NCBI GenBank assembly: GCA_036677685.1
Contig: JAVBWA010000020.1
Span: 1-55,788, forward strand
Length of the DNA: 55,788 bases
DNA from: JAQUBU01 sp036677685
GTDB lineage: Bacteria > Bacillota > Syntrophomonadia > Syntrophomonadales > Syntrophomonadaceae
Direction: 5' to 3'
The notes under the pieces are model-generated. The model made no database searches. It was not told the origin of the DNA and worked only from the letters and a program-made list of their open reading frames with translations. This document shows, piece after piece, positions 1-8,051 of the stretch (position 1 is the first letter of the stretch; each line of letters starts with the position of its first letter). The position numbers and the translations under genes are program-made.

Positions 1-26
1 TTGATAACTCGCTTGCGAGTTATCAA
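1..26. repeat. Perfect 12-bp inverted repeat at the left edge
   Basis: TTGATAACTCGC is followed after two bases by its exact reverse complement. There is no T-run after the second arm, so it does not look like a simple intrinsic terminator. The window edge may cut a larger structure. It could be a hairpin at the end of an upstream transcript or an operator. Confidence 0.6.
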
Positions 27-234
27 CAACAACGTACTCTATCTCTGGATTTAAAGAAAGATGATCTTTAAATAAATATTAGCCAGTATTATCATATTAG
101 GCGATTTGTGTTGAAATGTGACGAAAATAAGTTAATAATTATATTATATGAAGGGTTCAGGGACTAACTTAAAAAATATTCGGTACAGTAAAATTATATT
201 TATCGAAATATTCTCTATATTAGGAGGGGCGGTT

Positions 235-906
235 TTGGCAAGTATAAGTTATCAAGATTATATTAAGATTAATAAATTAATTGAGATTGAAATAAATATT
301 GATAAAGGAAATCTGGAGCAAAAAGAAGTATTTGCAAGCCGAATAGAAGATATGAGAAGAGATTCGATTATAGTAGCCGCCCCTTACAAAAAAGGTACGG
401 TAGTGCCGGTGCCGGTTGGCGAAGAAGTACAAATACGGATCGGGAAAGACGGTACCTATTACTTATTTCATACCAAGGTAACAGGGAGAATCGCCGGCCA
501 CCAACCGGTCTTGCAATTATCCCTGCCTCTTAAAATTACCAAGATCCAAATGCGCAACTGGGTAAGAGTAGATACCAACCTTCCGGTGTTGTACCGTCTG
601 GCTGGAACCGAAAACGAATTCATTGAGGCTAATGCTATAGATATTAGCGGCGGGGGCATCTGTATGTTGTCGAATGATCGTATTGAAAAGGATACCCTGT
701 TGGAAGTGGAAATAACATTTCCGGATAAATTTGTATTAAAAACTAATGGAATTGTAACCCGATGTTTGGATGAGAATAAGATTATAAGAGTCGGAGTATG
801 TTTTCAGGAAATTAATGAGCGTAATCAAGAACGAATCGTAGGTTATGTGTTCAAAAAGCAACGTGAGCATATAAAAAAAGGAGTCGGCAAAACCCCCTTG
901 TCTTAA
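235..906 (+). CDS. PilZ-domain cyclic-di-GMP binding protein (YcgR-like)
   Basis: About 223 residues with the two-part layout of YcgR-type flagellar brake proteins: an N-terminal YcgR-like beta domain (about residues 1-95) and a C-terminal PilZ domain. The c-di-GMP signature is visible: an RNWVR stretch (RxxxR) and, about 30 residues later, DISGGG (DxSxxG). The start is taken as TTG at 235, because AGGAGG lies 7 bases before it; a longer frame opens at 148 but its extra 29 residues have no ribosome site and no family similarity. It stands alone, closed by a terminator at 931-953. Known role of the family: c-di-GMP receptor acting on motility or exopolysaccharide. The specific target here is unknown. 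An EAL phosphodiesterase is encoded at 19.6 kb. Confidence 0.85.
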   Translation: MASISYQDYIKINKLIEIEINIDKGNLEQKEVFASRIEDMRRDSIIVAAPYKKGTVVPVPVGEEVQIRIGKDGTYYLFHTKVTGRIAGHQPVLQLSLPLKITKIQMRNWVRVDTNLPVLYRLAGTENEFIEANAIDISGGGICMLSNDRIEKDTLLEVEITFPDKFVLKTNGIVTRCLDENKIIRVGVCFQEINERNQERIVGYVFKKQREHIKKGVGKTPLS

Positions 907-930
907 AGACTCAGAATAAATATAGCTTGG

Positions 931-953
931 GGCCGCCGGCAGGCGGCCTTTTT
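931..953 (+). terminator. Rho-independent terminator after the PilZ gene
   Basis: GGCCGCC, a four-base loop, GGCGGCC, then TTTTT. It lies 25 bases after the PilZ stop codon. Confidence 0.9.
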
Positions 954-1033
954 ACTTATTAAATAAATTAAAGGCAGGATAGGCTGTATGGATATTGAAT
1001 CTAATACACTATAGTAAATGACCTGAAGTTCCT

Positions 1034-1149
1034 TTAAACATCGGAAGAAACTGCAGAGCAGTTAGAACCCCCGGGTCGGTTTAATCAATCAGGAACCCGA
1101 CCGCTTAAAAACACGATGGATATGTTTCACCTCGTTATACTAACGAGGG
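1034..1149 (+). repeat. Dispersed intergenic repeat, family A, copy 1 (diverged, long form)
   Basis: Begins with the ATCGGAAGAAACTGC hairpin end and finishes with CACCTCGTTATAC followed by TAACGAGG. The central GGTCGG/CCGACC module of the long form is present. It lies in the leader of the cardiolipin synthase gene, pointing the same way. Confidence 0.8.
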
Positions 1150-1163
1150 ATTGGGGAGGAAGC

Positions 1164-2621
1164 ATGACAACAGTTCACTTCGCATGGCAGGTTATAGATT
1201 ATATTTTTATCGTGAATATTGTGTTTGCGATATTGCTTATATTTTTTGAAAGACATAACCCTACGGCAACTTTGACCTGGCTTTTGGTGTTATTTTTTAT
1301 GCCGGTTTTAGGATTTTTGTTTTATATATTTTTGGGGCAGGATTTGCGGAAGAAAAAGCTGTTTTACTTGAAGGAGGAAGAAGAACAAAAATTCTTTCCG
1401 CAGCTCACCCAGCAGGATGAATCACTGCACAACAACCGGTTGAGCTTTATAAATCCTCAGGTCGGAGAGTACCGCGACATAATCCACCTGCATCTCAACA
1501 GCAACCAATCCCTGTTCAGCCAGGACAACGACGTAGAGGTGTTTGACGATGGTCAAAACCTGTTTCGGGAATTGATAAACAGCTTGGAAAACGCTCAAAA
1601 ATATATTCACATGGAATATTACATTATACGCAATGATAATATCGGCAGGACTGTTCGCGATATCCTGGCAGCCAAGGCTCGAAGCGGGGTGGAAGTAAAG
1701 CTGCTCTATGATGGTATGGGATGCCTGCGCGTTCCGCGCAAGTTTTTTAAACCGCTGATTTCAGCGGGTGCTGAAGTCAGCCAGTTTTTTCCGCCCTTCT
1801 TTCCCTATATCAATCTCCGTTTGAATTATCGCAACCACCGTAAAATATGCATTGTGGACGGCCGGGAGGGTTATATCGGGGGCTTTAATATCGGGGATGA
1901 ATATTTGGGCCTTTCCAAGGAATATGGATACTGGCGCGACAGCCACCTGCGGATTCGGGGAAGCGCCCTGGACGGGGTGCAACTCAGGTTTTTACTAGAT
2001 TGGCGATATACCTGCGGTTATGATTTTATGGTGGATGAAAAATATTTCCCGGAACGAACTGCCCAAGGCAAGACCGGGGTGCAAATAGTTTCCAGCGGGC
2101 CGGACTCCAAATGGAATTCAATCAAGGATGGATTCCTGCGCATGATCAGCAGTGCGCGGCAGAAGGTCTACATTCAAACACCCTACTTTGTCCCTGACGA
2201 CAGTATTCTGGAAGCTTTAAAGATCGCCGCGCTTTCGGGTGTTGATGTTATTTTGATGATTCCCGACAAAGCTGATCACTTGTTTGTGCACTGGGCCAAT
2301 CTTTCCTATGTGGGTGAATTGCTGGAAGCCGGGGCGCGTTGTTTTGCTTATTCCCGGGAACGGTTTTTGCACAGCAAAATGCTTCTGGTGGATGGGTTCG
2401 TGAGTTCGGTGGGTACGACTAATATGGATATCCGTAGTTTTGAAATGAATTTTGAAGTCAACGCTTTTATTTATGATGAACAGGTGACCATGAATTTGGA
2501 AGAAGGATTTTTGAGAGACTTGGAAAATTCATATGAAATACTTATAGATGATTACCTGAAGCGCCCGGTACGGGTGAGAATAAAGGAAGCCCTGTGCCGT
2601 CTGCTGTCTCCGCTGCTCTAA
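1164..2621 (+). CDS. cls: Cardiolipin synthase (phospholipase D family)
   Basis: 485 residues, normal for bacterial Cls. Two hydrophobic N-terminal segments (PLDc_N, about residues 10-60) anchor it in the membrane. Two PLD catalytic motifs follow: HRKICIVDG near residue 225 and HSKMLLVDG near residue 405, each with the HxKxxxxD pattern. Known reaction: transfer of a phosphatidyl group between two phosphatidylglycerols to give cardiolipin plus glycerol. The start at 1164 has GGGAGGAAGC just before it; the 16 codons in front come from the end of a dispersed repeat. It converges with the glutamate synthase genes, whose last stop lies 32 bases away. Confidence 0.93.
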   Translation: MTTVHFAWQVIDYIFIVNIVFAILLIFFERHNPTATLTWLLVLFFMPVLGFLFYIFLGQDLRKKKLFYLKEEEEQKFFPQLTQQDESLHNNRLSFINPQVGEYRDIIHLHLNSNQSLFSQDNDVEVFDDGQNLFRELINSLENAQKYIHMEYYIIRNDNIGRTVRDILAAKARSGVEVKLLYDGMGCLRVPRKFFKPLISAGAEVSQFFPPFFPYINLRLNYRNHRKICIVDGREGYIGGFNIGDEYLGLSKEYGYWRDSHLRIRGSALDGVQLRFLLDWRYTCGYDFMVDEKYFPERTAQGKTGVQIVSSGPDSKWNSIKDGFLRMISSARQKVYIQTPYFVPDDSILEALKIAALSGVDVILMIPDKADHLFVHWANLSYVGELLEAGARCFAYSRERFLHSKMLLVDGFVSSVGTTNMDIRSFEMNFEVNAFIYDEQVTMNLEEGFLRDLENSYEILIDDYLKRPVRVRIKEALCRLLSPLL

Positions 2622-2653
2622 AGCAAGCGGGCCTGGGAGTATGACAACCCGGG

Positions 2654-3385
2654 TCAGCTTACAAAACCGGTATAGATATGAGCGAAAGGGCGCTCCTCCA
2701 AAACCCTTAGCCTGGTAAAAGGAGTTTCCAGGATTTTTTCCAGAGGATATTCAAAGGAATCTGCAAAGGATTCCAAATAGGGCATGATTTCAGATAACTC
2801 ATGGATGCTTAAAGTTTCCCGGATCAGATTGGATGCCAGATTCTGCTCCGGGAATGAACCGCGCAGATAAATAGCTCCGCCATACATCCCGGTTCCGCAA
2901 TAGGGGCCGATCAGGTCCCGTTTGGATTCAAGACCCAGTACAACAATAGAACCTCCGGCCATATATTCGCCGGTAAAAGCGCCGGTACTTCCGCCTACCA
3001 CAATAACCGGCTTCTTCTCCTGGAAAGCTTTCATGTGAATGCCCAGCCGGTATCCGGCGTCACCCCGGATCATAAGAACTCCTCCCCGCATGCCGTAACC
3101 GGCTATATCACCGGCGCGGCCATGCAGAATAATCTGCCCGCCGCTCATGGTATTGCCTACACCTTCCTGGGCGTTGCCATAAACCATAATCTGCGGTCCT
3201 TCCGCAAAGGCCCCCAGGTTGTTGCCGGCGGTACCCCGGAGCACCAGCTTCTTGGCGTTTTTCCAGCCGCAGGCTATATAACGCTGGCCGTTTAAATTAT
3301 TGACCTCTATTTCTTGTTGGGGTATTTCATCAAGTATCTGCAGCAGTTCATAGTCTTCAAAATCAACTGCATTGAGCACATTCAT
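2654..3385 (-). CDS. Glutamate synthase GXGXG-domain subunit (archaeal-type GltB3)
   Basis: 243 residues, corresponding to the C-terminal right-handed beta-helix (GXGXG) domain of large glutamate synthase, here as a separate protein. Repeated glycine-rich turns are visible (GTAGNNLG, GRAGDIAGYGM, GDAGYRLG, GGSTGAFTGEYM). In the fused enzyme this domain structurally couples the glutaminase and synthase sites. Start at 3385 follows GGAGGTAGTTGC. It is the last gene of the operon whose first glt gene is at 7786. A GGGGACACACCCC repeat lies immediately upstream, between it and the flavoprotein gene. The C-terminal 60 residues run past the GXGXG core and are not recognised. Confidence 0.9.
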   Translation of the reverse strand: MNVLNAVDFEDYELLQILDEIPQQEIEVNNLNGQRYIACGWKNAKKLVLRGTAGNNLGAFAEGPQIMVYGNAQEGVGNTMSGGQIILHGRAGDIAGYGMRGGVLMIRGDAGYRLGIHMKAFQEKKPVIVVGGSTGAFTGEYMAGGSIVVLGLESKRDLIGPYCGTGMYGGAIYLRGSFPEQNLASNLIRETLSIHELSEIMPYLESFADSFEYPLEKILETPFTRLRVLEERPFAHIYTGFVS

Positions 3386-3400
3386 GCAACTACCTCCTTT

Positions 3401-3422
3401 AATGTAAGGGGACACACCCCTT
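3401..3422. repeat. Family B short palindrome (GGGGACACACCCC type)
   Basis: AATGTAAGGGGACACACCCC, also present nearly unchanged at about 27424-27444 directly upstream of the PPDK-like gene. A related GGGGAATGTCCCC palindrome lies at 3490-3503, inside the last codons of the flavoprotein gene. Confidence 0.75.
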
Positions 3423-3476
3423 TATTTGCCTTAACCTAACAACTGCTTCAATGGCCCTACCTGTTAATTATTGCTT

Positions 3477-4721
3477 TCAGGCATTTGCTTGGGGAATGTC
3501 CCCAATTTTATGCCAGTAGGCAGGCGGAATGGCGGACAGGGATGGGGAATCCATAAAAAGCCTCCAGGCATTTTCCTCAATCGCGATTTTTCTTTCTATT
3601 GCAGTGGTTAGAGGTCCGGTGATTTCCGGCAGGTTAATTGCAATATACTTGTATAAACAGCCTTCACCAATGAAAAGCTCCAGGTATTTATCATCCTGCT
3701 GCCAGACCACTGAAGTATAGTGGGAGTTTATCAGGTTGCCCGCTGAACAAATGCTGGTGCCCAGGATGTTTACGGAATTCTGGAATATTCCTCCGGTATA
3801 GCCCCGATGCTCTCCGGCCATATTACAGCCGGCCAGATAGCCTTCCTGGTGGGCTTGGGGAAGCAAGGCCATAAGCTCTTTGGCCCCATTTAAAAGGTTG
3901 CTGCTTTCTATTACATCACCAGCCGCGTAGATATTTTCATCACTGGTTTGCAAGTACTGGTTAACATCGATGCCTCTATTTATGGCAATCCCGCAATCGG
4001 CAGCCAACTCGGTACGGGGCCGGGTTCCCAAGGCCAATATCAACAGGTTGGCCGGGAGGGACAGGCCGCTGGCGAACTCAACCTGGTGTTCGGGTAAAAC
4101 CGCAGTCAACTCTTCGTTACATCTTATCCTTATTCCCGTACCCTGAAGCAGGGTATTGATAATTGCCGCTGAACGGGGATTTAGAACCCGGGGTAGAATA
4201 TGGGATTCCTTTTCTATAATGCTTACTTTTAATCCGCGCTGCCAGAGGGCTTCGGCCGCTTTCATCCCAATCAATCCCGAGCCGATGATTAATGCTTCCT
4301 GTCCCTCAGTCAGGAGGTTGTTTAGCGATTCGGCATCAGCCAGGGTATAAAAGGTTTTTACCCAGGATTTTTGGATTCCTGGTATATCAGGAATAACCGG
4401 TGATGCTCCGGTGGCTATCAACAACCGGTCATAGGGAATAGTGCGCCTGTTTTGCAGGACTACTTCTTTAAGGCTTTGATTTATCTGCACAGCCGTGGCA
4501 TTTAGGACTTCGACGCCATTCGCCGCCAGAAATTCAGGTGAACGATAACTGATATCCTTGTATTTATAAGGTTGGGCCAGGTAATAGGAGATAAGCGGGC
4601 GGCTATAGGCGCCTCTTTGTTCACCGTCGATCAAGGTTATGCTGCCTTGCCGGTCGGTGCTCCTTATACCTTCTACAGCTCCCATAGCGGCAATACAGCT
4701 TCCAATCACCACATATCTCAT
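3477..4721 (-). CDS. FAD/NAD(P)-dependent oxidoreductase of the split glutamate synthase
   Basis: 414 residues. A pyridine nucleotide-disulfide oxidoreductase of the rubredoxin/nitrite reductase flavoprotein type: N-terminal FAD motif (VVIGSCIAAMGAVEG; the usual third Gly is replaced), a central NAD(P) fold with IIGSGLIGMKAAE near residue 150, and the second FAD contact YAAGDV near residue 270. No redox-active CxxC is visible. It likely passes electrons from NAD(P)H to the neighbouring iron-sulfur protein and so to the synthase subunit (inference from gene order). It overlaps the ferredoxin-like gene by four bases (ATGA), and GGAGGTGGAAGCGGT precedes the start. Its last codons run through a family B palindrome. 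Confidence 0.85.
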   Translation of the reverse strand: MRYVVIGSCIAAMGAVEGIRSTDRQGSITLIDGEQRGAYSRPLISYYLAQPYKYKDISYRSPEFLAANGVEVLNATAVQINQSLKEVVLQNRRTIPYDRLLIATGASPVIPDIPGIQKSWVKTFYTLADAESLNNLLTEGQEALIIGSGLIGMKAAEALWQRGLKVSIIEKESHILPRVLNPRSAAIINTLLQGTGIRIRCNEELTAVLPEHQVEFASGLSLPANLLILALGTRPRTELAADCGIAINRGIDVNQYLQTSDENIYAAGDVIESSNLLNGAKELMALLPQAHQEGYLAGCNMAGEHRGYTGGIFQNSVNILGTSICSAGNLINSHYTSVVWQQDDKYLELFIGEGCLYKYIAINLPEITGPLTTAIERKIAIEENAWRLFMDSPSLSAIPPAYWHKIGDIPQANA

Positions 4722-5164
4722 ACCGCTTCCACCTCCTCGCCCAGCAGTTGTAAGGCTCCATTGGGACAGTTGGCTACACAAGCCGGGATATCGCTTTGGC
4801 CCCGGCATAGATCACATTTAATCACTTGATGCTTTTCCGGCCAGGGACGAACATGCCCGTAAGGGCAAAGCATTACACAGGTGTAGCAGCCGACACAACG
4901 ATCGGTATCGACATAAACCGTACCGTTGGTATCTCGCTGCATGGCCCCGCTTATACAGCCGTTTACACAGGGGGCCTCGGTGCAGTGCATACAAGTGTTG
5001 AGCCATGATTCCTGAGCAGATTCCATAAGCCGGGAACGACTAACCGGCTTCCCTTTTTTGTAAGCCTTCAATACATTGCCATTCCAGCCGTCATGCCGGG
5101 CGGCGCAATATATCTCGCAAAGGCCGCAGCCCAGACAATATTCGGGTAGAGCCACAACTTTCAT
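4718..5164 (-). CDS. 4Fe-4S ferredoxin-type electron-transfer subunit
   Basis: 148 residues with many cysteines in four groups: CLGCGLCEIYC, CMHCTEAPCVNGC, CVGCYTCVMLC and CDLC..CVANC, the pattern of HycB/DmsB-like proteins with up to four 4Fe-4S clusters. No signal peptide or membrane segment, so cytoplasmic. Located between the glutamate synthase core subunit and the flavoprotein and overlapping the latter by four bases, so it probably carries electrons between them. ATG at 5164 is preferred over 5173 because AGAGGTG then sits at normal spacing. Confidence 0.85.
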   Translation of the reverse strand: MKVVALPEYCLGCGLCEIYCAARHDGWNGNVLKAYKKGKPVSRSRLMESAQESWLNTCMHCTEAPCVNGCISGAMQRDTNGTVYVDTDRCVGCYTCVMLCPYGHVRPWPEKHQVIKCDLCRGQSDIPACVANCPNGALQLLGEEVEAV

Positions 5165-5175
5165 AATCATCACCT

Positions 5176-6651
5176 CTACTCCCCTGCCGGCTTTATACCG
5201 AGCAGATCCAGTTCTTCCCGGCTAAGACCGATTCCCCGCAGCATTAAACGGTTGCCGCGCAGGCTGTCTATTGCATTGATGCCCATGCCGCCCATCATTT
5301 CTTTTATTTCATGACTCCAGGCATTGAGCAGGTTTGCCGCTTTTTGCGCTCCCAGTACCGGGTTCAAACGTTTGCTCAAATCCGGACGGCTGGTGGCGAT
5401 ACCCCAATTGCATTTGCCGGTAAAGCACATTTGGCACATATGACAGCCCAGAGCCAGGAGGGCTGAAGTTGCGATATAAACAGCATCTGCTCCCAAGGCT
5501 ATGGCTTTTAATACATCGGCACTATTTCTCATGCCGCCGGCTACTACCAGCGAAGCCTGTGAGCGGATGCCCTCATCGCGCAAACGGCTATCAACCTGGG
5601 CCAAAGCCATTTCCACGGGGATTCCTACATTGTCGCGGATGCGCATAGGAGCAGCGCCGGTACCGCCACGAAAACCATCAATAACCAGAATATCCGCCCC
5701 GGCTCTTACTACTCCGGAAGCGATGGCACTGATATTATGGACTGCAGCTACTTTTACCGCTACCGGTTTGCGGTAGCGGGTGGCTACTTTCAGAGTTTCG
5801 ATCAACTGGGCCAGATCCTCTATAGAATAGATATCATGATGGGGAGCCGGGGAAATAGCATCCGACCAGGCGGGAATCATCCGCGCCCGGGAAACCTCAG
5901 GGCTTACTTTTTCACCGGGCAGGTGTCCGCCTATTCCGGGTTTGGCCCCTTGGCCGATCTTGATTTCCACTGCTGCCGAATTCTCAAGATAATCAGGGTT
6001 GACTCCAAAACGTCCGGAAGCTACCTGAACAATGGCACCTTTGCCGAAATCCCGAAGATCAGGATGCAGACCACCTTCGCCGGTATTCCAGAAGGTTCCC
6101 ATTTCCCGGGCGGCTGCCGCCAGTGATTTCTGAACATTGATGCTCACCGAACCAAAAGACATGGCCGAGAACATTATGGGGAGATCCAGTTGTAATTGAG
6201 GCTTCTCTTCCCATCCCGGTTGTGTTTTGTTTCCCAGGTAAGTGGTAAGTTCCATTGGCTCCCTTAGAGGGTCGATGGAAGGGTTGGTTACCTGGCTGGC
6301 GTTTAACAACAAATGGTCAAAGAAATTTTTATAAGAACGGGGATTGCCCATGCCCGTAAGCAGAACTCCTCCGCTCTCCGCCTGGGCGTATATTTCCCGT
6401 ATAGTGGACCTGGTCCAGTGCTGGTTGGTCCGAAAATCCATGGGAAACTCGATGATGCTCAAGGCTTGGGTGGGGCAGAGTACCGCACAGCGCTGGCAGG
6501 CCACACATTTATCGTCATCCACCCACATCCAGCCATCATCATCCAGATGGTGAACATCGTTGGCGCACTGGCGAACACATACCCCGCACTTAATACAGCG
6601 GTTCTCATCTCTAATAATTTTAAAAGCAGGAGTCATAATACTATGGGCCAT
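5176..6651 (-). CDS. Glutamate synthase FMN/iron-sulfur core subunit (archaeal-type GltB2)
   Basis: 491 residues. An N-terminal 2x[4Fe-4S] domain (CIKCGVCVRQC and CVACQRCAVLCP, residues 15-60) precedes the FMN-binding synthase barrel: PIMFSAMSFGSVS, TGEGGLHPD, KIGQGAKPGIGGHLPG, DGFRGGTGAAP and the 3Fe-4S loop with CHMCQMCFTGKCNWG. This half carries out reductive transfer of ammonia to 2-oxoglutarate. Start at 6651 follows GGGGAGGTTTAAGT. The next gene upstream, 13 bases away, is the glutaminase subunit. The glutaminase, synthase and GXGXG domains are three separate genes, with two extra electron carriers between them, instead of one large GltB. Confidence 0.95.
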   Translation of the reverse strand: MAHSIMTPAFKIIRDENRCIKCGVCVRQCANDVHHLDDDGWMWVDDDKCVACQRCAVLCPTQALSIIEFPMDFRTNQHWTRSTIREIYAQAESGGVLLTGMGNPRSYKNFFDHLLLNASQVTNPSIDPLREPMELTTYLGNKTQPGWEEKPQLQLDLPIMFSAMSFGSVSINVQKSLAAAAREMGTFWNTGEGGLHPDLRDFGKGAIVQVASGRFGVNPDYLENSAAVEIKIGQGAKPGIGGHLPGEKVSPEVSRARMIPAWSDAISPAPHHDIYSIEDLAQLIETLKVATRYRKPVAVKVAAVHNISAIASGVVRAGADILVIDGFRGGTGAAPMRIRDNVGIPVEMALAQVDSRLRDEGIRSQASLVVAGGMRNSADVLKAIALGADAVYIATSALLALGCHMCQMCFTGKCNWGIATSRPDLSKRLNPVLGAQKAANLLNAWSHEIKEMMGGMGINAIDSLRGNRLMLRGIGLSREELDLLGIKPAGE

Positions 6652-6664
6652 ACTTAAACCTCCC

Positions 6665-7786
6665 CTAAGCCGGCCGGGCTGCCTGATTGCCATACTGTGG
6701 GATTTCAAGCAGTTTATCCCGGCCTTTCAATAAACCTATTACGGGTTCCCCGCCACCCGGGGACCAGACTTCATCCGGATGGGGTTCCACAACCCGGATG
6801 GCTGATTCTTCGCTGGCCACATAGAGCAAATCGTTTTTACGGGCTGCCACCAGAGGCCGCAGTTTTATACGGTCATTCACAGCTACCAGGCCGTTTCCGG
6901 TGGCAACTATAATCGAAAACGGGCCGTTGAGCAGCATACTGGAGTATACCCGGCGCAGCCGCCTGGCTTTTTCTTCATTGATATCGCTCCAAAAAGGAGC
7001 GGCTATAACGTTGATCGTTTCATCCAAGCTTAATTCATGTTTGCGCATAAGCAGGTCGAAACTGTATGCAATGACTTCAGTGTCGGTCTGCAGTGTGCAT
7101 TTATACCCATACATTTCTAAAAAGCGCAGATTGGTGTCGTAGGAGGATGTCTCCCCGTTATGCACCACCGACCAGTCCAACAGGGTAAAGGGATGAGCAC
7201 CGCCCCACCAGCCCGGAGTGTTGGTGGGAAAACGGCCATGTGCCGTCCACAGATATGCCTGGTAATCTTCCAGACGGAAAAATTCACCGATATCCTCGGG
7301 ATATCCCACTCCCTTGAAAGCCCCCATATTATGACCGCTGGAGGCTACAAAAGCGCCGGGTATCAAGGCATTGATATGCATTACGGTTTGAGCTACGAAT
7401 TCATTCTCCTCCAATTGTTCATGGACCAGTTTCCCTTCCCGGGGCCGGGCAAAATAACGCCAGATAATGGGTGCGTCTTTTATCCGGGCATGCTTCCTGA
7501 CCGGTACCGGTTCCTGGAGACGAATATCGAAGTTTTTATTCAAATAACTTTCACAATTGGCCCGGGTTTCTTTACAATCGAAATATATGTGCAGGGCATA
7601 GTAGTCTTTGAATTCGGGGTAGATGCCATAGGCGGCAAATCCTCCCCCCAGGCCGTTGGAGCGCTGGTGCATGTTGGCGATACAGGAAATAATTTTACCC
7701 CCGTCAAAAACTGCTCCCGCCTGGTTTAAAATCCCGGCGATGGCGCAGCCGCTGGGTATCCGCACCTGTCCCTCTTTCAACAACAT
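6665..7786 (-). CDS. Glutamate synthase class II glutaminase subunit (archaeal-type GltB1)
   Basis: 373 residues of class II (Ntn) glutamine amidotransferase fold. Class II enzymes use an N-terminal Cys. Here the likely nucleophile is Cys14 in IPSGCAIAGI, so either a 13-residue propeptide is removed or the catalytic residue is internal; archaeal-type GltB1 proteins share this leader (from memory). Later motifs include HNMGAFKGVG, AHGRFPTNTPGWWGGAHPF, the VVHNGE loop and TDTEV. It releases ammonia from glutamine for the synthase subunit. GGGAGGGAGCCAGG precedes the start. It is the first glt gene, separated from glnA by 265 bases that contain a family A repeat and a family B element. Confidence 0.92.
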   Translation of the reverse strand: MLLKEGQVRIPSGCAIAGILNQAGAVFDGGKIISCIANMHQRSNGLGGGFAAYGIYPEFKDYYALHIYFDCKETRANCESYLNKNFDIRLQEPVPVRKHARIKDAPIIWRYFARPREGKLVHEQLEENEFVAQTVMHINALIPGAFVASSGHNMGAFKGVGYPEDIGEFFRLEDYQAYLWTAHGRFPTNTPGWWGGAHPFTLLDWSVVHNGETSSYDTNLRFLEMYGYKCTLQTDTEVIAYSFDLLMRKHELSLDETINVIAAPFWSDINEEKARRLRRVYSSMLLNGPFSIIVATGNGLVAVNDRIKLRPLVAARKNDLLYVASEESAIRVVEPHPDEVWSPGGGEPVIGLLKGRDKLLEIPQYGNQAARPA

Positions 7787-7810
7787 CCTGGCTCCCTCCC
7801 ATCTCTAAAT

Positions 7811-7926
7811 AATAACGAGGCGAAAATATATCCCCCGCTTTTTTAGCAAACCATGTAGCGGGTTCTAATCCCCAACCTCGTTGTTAGCAGTGTTCAAACT
7901 ACTCCGCTGTTGCTTCCGGTGCTTAA
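7811..7926 (-). repeat. Dispersed intergenic repeat, family A, copy 2
   Basis: Runs from AATAACGAGGCG to TTCCGGTGCTTAA on the plus strand. Intermediate length, with part of the central module (AGCGGGTTCTAATCCCC). It lies between glnA and the glutaminase gene, in the direction of transcription. Confidence 0.85.
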
Positions 7927-7984
7927 ATCGGGGATATTCCCCCGATGTTCACCTCAGGGTGACAGAATTATCCAACAAAAGATA

Positions 7985-8034
7985 TTCCCACCATGGGGAC
8001 ATTCCTCCGGAGGAGGTGTGTCCCCTTACCTTAG
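7985..8034. repeat. Family B short palindromes between glnA and gltB1
   Basis: GGGGACATTCC, a CCTCCGGAGG palindrome, then GGTGTGTCCCC. Same core as the elements near 3.4, 27.4 and 30.7 kb. With family A copy 2 it fills the glnA-glt gap. No RNA switch of the AANGNN type is seen in this gap. Confidence 0.6.
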
Positions 8035-8051
8035 CGGTGTGTTCTATTGCC

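Noticed and set aside
148..234. N-terminal extension of the PilZ protein from ATG 148
   Set aside because: No ribosome site, AT-rich low-complexity sequence, and a well placed AGGAGG just before TTG 235.
5501..5776. Long open frames opposite the glt, asnB, nif and ABC genes
   Set aside because: They are antisense shadows of clearly conserved proteins, without ribosome sites or family resemblance.
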